DNA of 64,000 nucleotides, taken from Sipunculus nudus (Eukaryota; Annelida; Sipuncula; Golfingiida; Sipunculidae). The notes under the pieces are model-generated. The model made no database searches. It saw only the letters and a program-made list of their open reading frames with translations, and was not told where the DNA came from. How positions within the stretch are numbered: position 1 is the stretch's first letter; each line of letters begins with the position of its first letter. Of this stretch, positions 55,686 to 64,000 are shown piece after piece. Both the position numbers and the translations under genes were made by a program. The stretch is taken from NCBI GenBank assembly GCA_026874595.1, contig CM049313.1:51759659-51823658 (forward strand), given 5' to 3'.

Positions 55686-58145
55686 AACTTTTGATCAAGC
55701 AGATTAAACAAAAATCAGATCTTTTATTTACGGACTGATGATATGACACTGCTAAGTGAGAAATACTTTATTTATATAGTAATTTTCATATTATTTCCAC
55801 ACAACTTATATCGGGGATATGTCTGTTTACTGGATATTGAAGAAATTAAAAAATTAAAAAAAGGCAGATAAATTTATGGATAAATTATCCCATGTCAGTC
55901 TGTATACATTATTCCATTTTAAACCATTCCCCATTCCAGCTCTCCAGTGAATGTCAGACATATTTGCCTGGGTTAGGGCATTATTTTTAGCTGATCTTAC
56001 TGAGGGAATATCAGTTCATAAGGATAAAATTTCATTTAAATTTAATGAATTAAATAGATTTTAATTTTAGGGAGTACTATTACATTGTGGGTCACTTGAT
56101 GTTGAACTTGCATTTCACTGAGGTCAACAAGGGACTTGCTCATGTGAAAACAAAAACTGGGAGTAAAATAAGTTATTGTAAGGGGGCACCCACTGCATGG
56201 TTTACTGGTAGTCAGATATAATCAACAATTACAAAGTAATATTCAGATTTGCATACACACGTTTTGCACAGAACAAGCCGTGGTTTAGTGTGGCAGGGCT
56301 TTAACATAAGATATGAGTACTAATATTACTAGTGTTAAGTGTCCTATAAGTTCATGTAAACCGTCCTCCTAAGCCAGGCTTGTGATGAGTGGCTGAAAGC
56401 AGTATTGAACACAGCAGCTGTACTACTACTTTCAGACTTTTTAGGAGGTGTTGTGATAAAACTGGACTTTAATACAATTGCAGCAGCAATAAAACCCTTT
56501 TTTTTTGTGGGGGGGGGGGGGGCTCTGCATGGTATACTAGTAGTCAGATAATATAGGTGGGTCCCTTTTATGCTGGAAAATGTTCCAAGAGTATTCTCCT
56601 CTTCATATACCTCCATATTTATACTCTTGATTGTCTTTATAATTTAATCACTTTTTGACATAATTATACCTCTGACCCAATTGTCATGTTTATTTGAAGA
56701 TAGAGTTTTCCCAAAGAACTGAGTGAAAACTAGATTTGCTTCTCATGGTATAGAGTATGCTTTAAAATGACATGTAAATTAGGCATTTTGAATGATTTAC
56801 CAGAATAAATGTCAATCAAAGAACAGATTCATCATTTATGTCACTGGCATAACATTGTAGTCAATGTGTATCAAAGGAATATAATGTATATTTATGTTTA
56901 AAGATGTCAAAGAATGTAATTATTAATCCACGAAGCAGTTATGTCTGTTAAACTAAGTGACTTAAACATATACACTGAATGTATGAGGCGGGATTGTTTG
57001 CGCAGTGGATGTGAACTTTACAATTGTCTTCTTATCACAGAAGCATTTCTCTCTATTGGGCAGGATGGTTTTATGTAATGTGAATAATAAACTATTTATG
57101 GACTCATGTTATGGTTATTTTACTTTACTGTTAAATTTGCTGTTATGTTATAATATTGCTCTGCTATAAACCTTGAATCCTCATATTCAGCAATACCCTT
57201 TTGCCTTTTTCAATGTGATATACTTTACAACAAATCTGTTTCTTTTACATAAATTAATATATTTTCAGGAAGAAATTGAGAGGTGCAACATTTAGAACTG
57301 AAACAACTGCTTTGATCCCACAAAAATTGTCTCTCCTGAGTTTATTCTTGGACAGATGCTAATCCATCTAATGTAGAAAGAATTCCTAAAAGGTGCCCAT
57401 TCACCTCCCTCTTGAAAAAGAATTTATGTTATTCTTGCTTCCTTTTTGCTTAATTATATTAATGATTTAAGGGTAATTCTGGTCATGAAAAGTTCTAATA
57501 ATGCCACTGTAAAGGATGTATGAATTTGTTTATCAACATGTTTGTAATCAATGCAACATTGACAACCTGGAAAAACCTGTAACCTATGGTCGTACATGGT
57601 AGGTTGCATAAATGTGGAGGTAGATGGTCACTTGTTGCAAATGCCATATGCAAAGCTCTGCATTGCTAAGACTGACTTGCTGCTAGATGCCTTTGTCAAG
57701 TTTGTTTTACCGGTATTTTTGGAGGGCCCCCACATATTGTAAACACGTCAATATAAACAAGATATGCAGCCTGTGTGCCTTGATATCCATGTTTTCTGGC
57801 CAATTCCTTATTAAAGCTCTGAGAGATTACCTTAAGTTAAGAAAAGGTCAGATGGGTGATTGGGCCCCTTTAAACTGGGTATATATTGCATCTATATTAT
57901 AGTTGATGGTCATCCCACTGGACATTTGTCACATAATTCCTTTGTGGCCATGCCTCAGTTATGAAAGTTTTCAGACTTGAACTGTGAGGAATGATGCAAA
58001 GTGCATCCTAAGGGGGTCATTTTCCTTGCTTGTCCCTAAATACAAAGATATATCAAATTATTTAGGGGCCTTTGAAGTCACATGGCAGTTTGCTTTGAAT
58101 AGAGACCTGAGGCCAAAAGTATATTTCAGTGATATCGTTCCCTTT
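55686..58145. other. NGLY1 3' UTR and intergenic region
   Basis: Candidate AATAAA signals on the + strand lie at about 56489, 56805 and 57085; which one is used cannot be judged. A poly-G run lies at about 56508-56522. No exon recognised. Confidence 0.5.
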
Positions 58146-59560
58146 TTAGCTCAGCTGACTATAAGTCATCTGAGCTATAGTCATGGTTCATTGTCTGTCC
58201 GTCCGTCTGTCTGTCCCTCCGTCCGTCTGGCTGTCAGTCCGTAAGACTGGCACGTTTCGACACCGTTCAACCTACGAATCTGAAATTCGGCATACAGTTA
58301 GATGTCCCCAAAATCTCCTACCATGCCAAAAATTGGGTCAATATGACTTTGTTCCTTCGAGATATTAGGAAAAACCTCAATTTTTTATTAGAAATCTATT
58401 TTCACACTTCAGGACTGCCTAATATCAAAACCACTCATCTGGTTTTCTTCATTTTTACCATAAATATTCCTCTATATGGTTCCTATGTACATGCCAGAAA
58501 TTAAGTCAGTATTATTTAATTTAAAAAAGTTATGAGCCCAAATATAATGGACTTTGTAAAAAAATGAGGAAAGATATTTTGTCACTTAAGACCAAATGTG
58601 TTAAAGGTAGGAATTTTTTTTTCAGTAATATTACTTTAAATAATCAAAATTGAATTGTATACCAAAAATTAGATCAAAATCTGTTTTTTTTTTTAAATAT
58701 TGGCAAAAATATAAAATTGGTACCTTAAATTTTGCCCAAGTTTGACCATGGCACGTTTTTTTTCCTGTAACTGCTGTGGATTTAATTTTCAAAGCATGTT
58801 TTTGTTACCATTTCAACTTATAAAACAAAAAATTTGAAACCAGTTGATCAAAAACTGTAGATTTTATTCAAGTTTTAAAGCACCATGTCATATATTGTTT
58901 ACACCAAGCTAGTGTTATGCAGTTTATTAGAGCTCAGCTCCCCAGCTTCAGCTCTAAGTTCCTTAAATTTTGCATACAGTTAGATGTCCCCCAAATCCTC
59001 TACCATACTAAAAGTTTGGTCACTAGGACTGCATTCCTTCGAGATATTAAGAAAAAACTTCATTTTTCCATTAAAACCCCATTGTTACACTTTAAGATTG
59101 CCTAATATCAAAACCACTGATCTGACTTTGATAATATATAATATACATATTTTTCTATACATTCGCTATGCATATGCCAGAAATGATGTCAGTATCATGT
59201 AATTGTTTTGAGTTCTAGGCCCAACCATAATGCACTTTGTAAAAAATCAATAAATGTTTTTTTTTCTCTTAACATGAAAATTGCTGAAGGTAGACATTTT
59301 TTGCCAGGGATATAACATTATTTAATCAAGATTCAATTGTATTCCCAAAATTAGTTCTGAATTTTTCAAATTTTATAAGTTATTAGCATAAATATAAAAT
59401 CAGTACCTTAAATTTTGCCCAACTTTGGCCATGGCATGTTTTTTCCCTGTAAGCACTGTTGATTTAATTTTCATATCTTGCACTGGTAAGGATTTAAGCT
59501 TCTAAATTCTGAAGTTATAAAAGGAATTGGTCAAAAACTAGCTTTTATGAAAGTTTTTAT
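58146..59560 (+). repeat. second copy of the 683-bp-period repeat
   Basis: Opens TTTTTAGCTCAGCTGACTAT, has the same CCGT/CTGT run, and the CTCCTACCAT anchor at about 58315 with a variant at about 58996. It is close to the copy at 45996-47460. A further tail-like fragment is at about 60395-60600. Confidence 0.85.
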
Positions 59561-61494
59561 GAGACCATATCACACCTTGGCTGTACTGAGGCCCCTCTTT
59601 TATGTCCCCACATTGACCTTTCAGGCCAATTATGCATGCTTGAAGCGAGGCACTCTGCAGCCAGCCAGCTCTTGGGTGGCTTCAACTGGATCTAACTGTC
59701 CAACCCCCTCCACTAGTATTTGTTTAGGCCATAAACATAACAATAACCTTTTTTTTGAAAATTTGGTTTATGATAAGAACTTAAAAAAATAAATGGAAAA
59801 GGAATTTATAGTTAATGAGTTACAGGGGATTACCTTGCAATTACTGATCATTTATGGATCTTCCATGGATGGCCAAAATTGTATTTCAAATAACACCATG
59901 CAGTCACCATTGGGTATTTTTCATTTCAACCATAAAAATGAAAAGTAAATAATTAAAATAAATTGTTGTTTACTATTAGGGATTATATGAAACAAGATAA
60001 TGATAGACAAGGATGCAGTTGATTATATTAAATTAATCTAAATTTCCAGGTCTTTTACTTGTTGGTTTATATTTATTACAAAATTAAAATAATAAATAAA
60101 TATGTCAAAAATTTAAAATATTACTCAGACAAGTGTTCATTAAAGATTTTAATTTGTTTGACTTATAACTCATGGTTGTATCAGTTGTTACATGAGACTG
60201 GCTAAATAATCAAAATTTATATTGCTGGTCCTTTATTTCAGTTCATAAAATTAAACATTCCCAACTCCAGTTTGCTCCTGGTATGATATATTGGGTGTTT
60301 TGATCCTTGGATTAATTTTAACACATGTATTAGTTTTATAGCTGAGAATACTTTTCTTTTTTTCCTGATACCATTTAAAAAAATATAAATATTCAAATTT
60401 TTCCTGTTAGTGCTGTGGATATAATTTTCACAGCATGTACACATTAACATTTCATCTGTTAAAATCTGAAATTTGAAACCAATTGATCAAAAACTAGATT
60501 TTATTCAAGTTTCCAGGTACCATGTCTTCATTGTTTGCATCAGATCAGTATAAATGCACTGTACTGGGCAGTTACATAACACCTTCAGGTCTGACCTAGT
60601 GCCACTGTGAGTGTCTGGGTCAGGCAGTAATTACCAGAGAGCCTCTCTTTCTCTCTCTCTCTGGCAGTCTAGGTCTCTCTTTCTCTCTCTTTCTCTCCTC
60701 TGCTTTTTCTCTTTCTTTCTCCATCTTTCTTTCTCTCTTTCTCTCTCTCTCTCTCTCCCTAATTGCCTCCCTTGCTCCCTCCATCCCATTCTGTTGACAG
60801 GTACTATAAACTAGATACATTAGCTATAAATGTTGATGCAATTTAGAAATGTGAATCAACTGAATTAAATATTCACAATCACATGTATGTTATACTGTAA
60901 ATTTATAGTAATATTCGGAAACTTGGATTAAAATTATGTAATGAAAAAAAGGAATAAATGCAAATATTAATTTTTTCTTGGCTCAGTAGAATGGGGAAAA
61001 AAATTATTTGCTTTGTTTCTCCATCTTTCTTTCTGTTTTAAATATTTAATGTTCATGAATAAACTTTTTTTTTATAAGCACTGTTGAATTAAATTTCATA
61101 TCCTGTATGTATATGCAAGGGTGTTGTAACTCTCACCATCCCCTTCTTCATCCCACTGAGGCTTTGCTCCTTGGCACTGTGAACAATAGTTCTATGGCTA
61201 TAGCATAAAATTTAATAATTAAAGAAAATATCTACAGAGAGACAGAGGCATTGTAACTCTGATCATAACACAACACCCCTCCCCCCCCCCCCCCCCCCAT
61301 CAAGTCATTGCACCTGTGGAATGAGGACGTTATGGCAACTGTATATATATCATAAAATTGATAAAAAAGGTTTACCAAATAAATTGGATCTCATCAGACA
61401 AATGTGTAAACTGTTGAACTGTCAACAGCTTATCAAAAAGGTAACCAATGGAAAGGCATGGTCACCCTTACCAAAATGGAAAGTACTCACATAT
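59561..61494. other. intergenic, low-complexity runs
   Basis: Contains a CT-rich run (about 60645-60760) and a poly-C run (61276-61300). A + strand frame at 61321-61518 (KGLPNKLDLIRQMCKLLNCQ) has balanced composition but no identified domain or splice partners; it may be a mobile-element relic. Confidence 0.4.
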
Positions 61495-61790
61495 ATGTGC
61501 CTTATATGTCCCTTATAAGGGCCTTATATGTCCCTTATAAGGGACATATATTTCCCATATAAATGCTATGTATGTGAGTTATATGTATATTGCAGCTATA
61601 TGTTTAGTCAGGCAATGTTATATGTGAGTTATAAGGGAGTTGTATGTTTGTTATATGTCAGTTATAAGGGAGCTGCACATGAGGCCATTCTGTACAGTTC
61701 ATTTATATGTGACTTGTATGGGAGATATAAGGGAGTTGAATGTGAAGGGGTTCTGTATATGTCAGTTATATGTCAGTTATAAGTTTATAT
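61495..61790. repeat. TTATATG / TTATAAGGG motif array
   Basis: Alternating 10-nt-scale words of the type CCTTATATGTC, CCTTATAAGGG and GTTATATGTGAGTTATAAGGGA. The first 55 bp contain two tandem CTTATATGTCCCTTATAAGG units and an inverted GGGACATATA; the array then degrades rightward. Confidence 0.8.
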
Positions 61791-62571
61791 ACTGTGAGCT
61801 TACTGTTCTATAAGATAGGACTTAGACATTTTCCAAGGGAACACAAATGCTGCAGAAACTTTTAAGTCCCAGCTCCATTATGGTTTTAAGAAAATGAATT
61901 ATAATTGAATAATAAATACTAAAGAAGTATGTTAAAATGGGTATCAAAATAACCAGCTTCCTCAGAACTTTATGCATATTAGAAAAATAATACTATAAAT
62001 AATTTTTTTTCATCTGATGTATACATTAAGAGGTGTAAACTAAAGTAATCATGCATGCAGTAAAACATCATTTACTCAAAACACAATACAAAAAAATAAT
62101 TTAACTATATATCACATTGGTTATAATTTGTGCCCTTGATAATCATAAGAAAAAATAATTCTTTTGGAATGTAGTGTATATACAAACACTACAGCATCTA
62201 ATTGCAATTGATAAATACTTCATAAATACAGAACAAAGGGTATTGATGTAGTGTGCCACTGACCCATCATGGGAATACATAGGCATTAACCTAATATCAT
62301 ATTGGTTTTAGAAACAGCTCAACACCCACACATTCCAGCTGTAAAATATTGCCATTGAAAATCAACAGCATTGATAAAAGCATAGGTACTTAAAAAAATA
62401 AGTATCTGCATTCTTATTGTGACAATAACCAGCATTCTAATCAGTAAATTTCACAAGTATATGTAACACACCCCTCCCCCCCCCCCCCCCCCCCCCAGCA
62501 GACAAGCTTGCTGTACAAGCTCTCTCTACAATGGACCTTTGACCTTACTGTACCCTGCCCTGGAATAGTGG
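61791..62571. other. intergenic; poly-C run
   Basis: A poly-C tract of more than 20 nt lies at about 62473-62498. No exon recognised. Confidence 0.5.
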
Positions 62572-62579
62572 TGACGTCA
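62572..62579. promoter_or_regulatory. full CRE (TGACGTCA) in a candidate promoter
   Basis: Perfect 8-bp CRE palindrome about 160 bp upstream of an ATG that is followed by a strong splice donor (62742). The GC content is locally higher than in the surroundings. A promoter for a gene running right is inference. Confidence 0.4.
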
Positions 62580-62730
62580 CATGAATACTGTACAGGCTGT
62601 GCACAACAAAGGCATGCAGAGTCAGTTTACATCTGAATGATAACATCCGGTAACCGTTAAGGGAGTACACACTTTGAAGAGAAGTTCTTTGTCAAGCTGC
62701 TCAAGCAGAAGGGGAATGTATAGCTAAAAA

Positions 62731-62741
62731 ATGTCTCATTG
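62731..62741 (+). CDS. candidate first coding exon of a gene leaving the window
   Basis: ATG TCT CAT TG|GTGAGT: a start codon in an A-rich context (AAAAAATGTC), 11 coding bases, then a consensus donor, phase 2. No following exon is recognised before 64000, so the identity of the gene is unknown. Confidence 0.3.
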
Positions 62742-64000
62742 GTGAGTAATCTTGCATTATTTAAGTTATTTTTGCATAGTAAAACAGTGATTGCATAAAG
62801 ATGACTTCACCTATCTTGGTTTGCCCTGAAAAAAACAGAATTTGTGTGTTTCAAGATAACATTTCATATTTGGTGGCCAATTTTTACAAAATAACACATT
62901 TTTGACAAAAAGCTGATGCTGTTGCCCCTATACAGTGACATTGTGTATGTTCTATGCACCAACAGGAAGTTAAGAACATCCTTTTCAGTGATGCTATTTG
63001 CAATTCGGTGTGGAAAAATCAAGAGTCAGCAGCAGGCCCCAAAGTTTACATATTGATGTAATTTCGTAATGTCCCCTACCTGTGGAAGGGATGATCAGTT
63101 AGCCTACATAAAGCTTAATCAGCACACAAATGCTATTAGTACCACATACTACCATTTTATTTGTTGAACCTATGGCTATTGACCATGTTATTATTTCGCT
63201 GAACTCTGGGTCATGAAAAAAAAGCTGTTACAAGGTAAAGATGTTCCTTTTCATTTTCCAAATTGACTTGAATTGTTTGTCTTGCTAGAGTGCCCAAAAG
63301 TTATAATATGGTTAAAAAATGATAATTATACAATGTTCATAAGTTTTTCTTTCAGGCAAAGTAAACATTAAACACTGTTGATCATTGCTGAATTTACAGC
63401 CACTGTCTCAATTTTGGTAAATGCTTTTTTTTTTATAAAATTGAAGAGAGGTTTGCTGTACTCGACCAAAACATTTCAACTAATCTAAAAAATTAATCAA
63501 ATATTTTTTACTATTGGAGTCTATCACACAAAAACTCCTAAATTAAGCTTAAATTTCATAATATGCCCTTCTACATGTCATTTTCATATACTGTAAACAC
63601 CAATTTATTAACAATTTGATACATAACACAGTATGTTTCATAACAATCCACAAACCATTCATAATCATATGTATGAATTTAATCTGAATTTGACATCAGA
63701 AGGTCAAGAACACCCTTTTAAAGGTCATGAGCACTTTAACTTTAATGGGCTTGGTCCTCTGACTTTCATTTGAGGTTTCTTCTGACATACTAGTATTCAC
63801 TTTCATTACAAAAGAAAAAGCATAATAATTTGGGAATTTGTTTCACTAAGGATCAGATGATTTCATTAAGTACTATTTTGATTCCCAAAGAGAAATCAAA
63901 TATGATTCAATTTACAGGTTAATCAAAAGTGCATTTTTAGTCTACCTTGAGAATGATTTCTTTTTATATGTACATGTAGTAGTGCCATTTCACCATAAAA
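62742..64000. other. possible first intron, no feature recognised
   Basis: AT-rich, no exon or element identified on either strand up to the window edge. Confidence 0.4.

Noticed and set aside
60611-60820. Serine/leucine-rich and Arg/Glu-rich frames
   Set aside because: Translations of a CT-rich low-complexity run.
61321-61518. 65-residue + strand frame KGLPNKLDLIRQMCKLLNCQ
   Set aside because: Composition is protein-like, but there is no recognisable family or splice context; mentioned only within the intergenic entry.

Overview
The window reads as AT-rich, intron-rich, repeat-dense animal nuclear DNA. A bivalve or other mollusc is the most likely source. Reasons: a single-coding-exon Toll-like receptor; conserved animal genes split by GT-AG introns; long (AT)n and (GA)n tracts; and dispersed repeats with the 'agctcagctgac...' opening, the GTGACCTTGACC motif and the GGTGGCGCCACC palindrome, which I associate with mollusc genomes. 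The species call is inference. There is no bacterial, organellar or phage signature, and no operon, CRISPR array or rRNA.

Layout. 1-7.8 kb: gene-poor, with an 808-bp solo LTR (1586-2393) and a hAT-like MITE (3404-3818). 7.8-11.8 kb: a + strand Toll-like receptor gene (main exon 9326-11836) with a probable TATA promoter and tiny first exon near 7.8 kb. 12.05-14.0 kb: a 5'-truncated LINE with a candidate target-site duplication. 15.7-18.4 kb: on the minus strand, the last three coding exons of a gene with a DUF4806-like C-terminal domain, beside repeats. 18.5-25.1 kb: a repeat field with a 1,015-bp tandem duplication and a 44-bp satellite that has a 132-bp higher-order period. 25.25-28.95 kb: on the minus strand, the 5' part of an unusual membrane protein gene. 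It encodes a signal peptide, a roughly 450-residue EGTSEP hexapeptide repeat, a membrane segment and then a DUF4239 (bestrophin-like) domain. 30.6 kb: a degenerate reverse-transcriptase fragment.

31.96-55.69 kb: a complete six-exon + strand gene for peptide-N-glycanase (NGLY1/PNGase). The spliced coding length is 636 aa, with PUB, transglutaminase-like and PAW domains and the Cys-His-Asp triad at conserved spacing. Its 13.4-kb first intron is packed with mobile elements: two hAT-like elements sharing a CAGGGTTGG end, a 280-bp-period array, a foldback-like pair of inverted 15-bp minisatellites, hairpin elements, tRNA-related SINE pieces and an 18-bp palindrome centred on a CRE. 55.7-64 kb: intergenic, with another copy of the 683-bp-period repeat, an unusual TTATATG/TTATAAGGG array and, near the right edge, a CRE-containing candidate promoter with a short first coding exon of a gene that would run off the window.

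The genes do not form a functional cluster. TLR is innate immunity, NGLY1 is cytosolic deglycosylation in ER-associated degradation, and the two minus-strand genes are of unknown function. The most novel item is the repeat-ectodomain/DUF4239 protein. The repeat field also holds several structurally explicit transposable elements.
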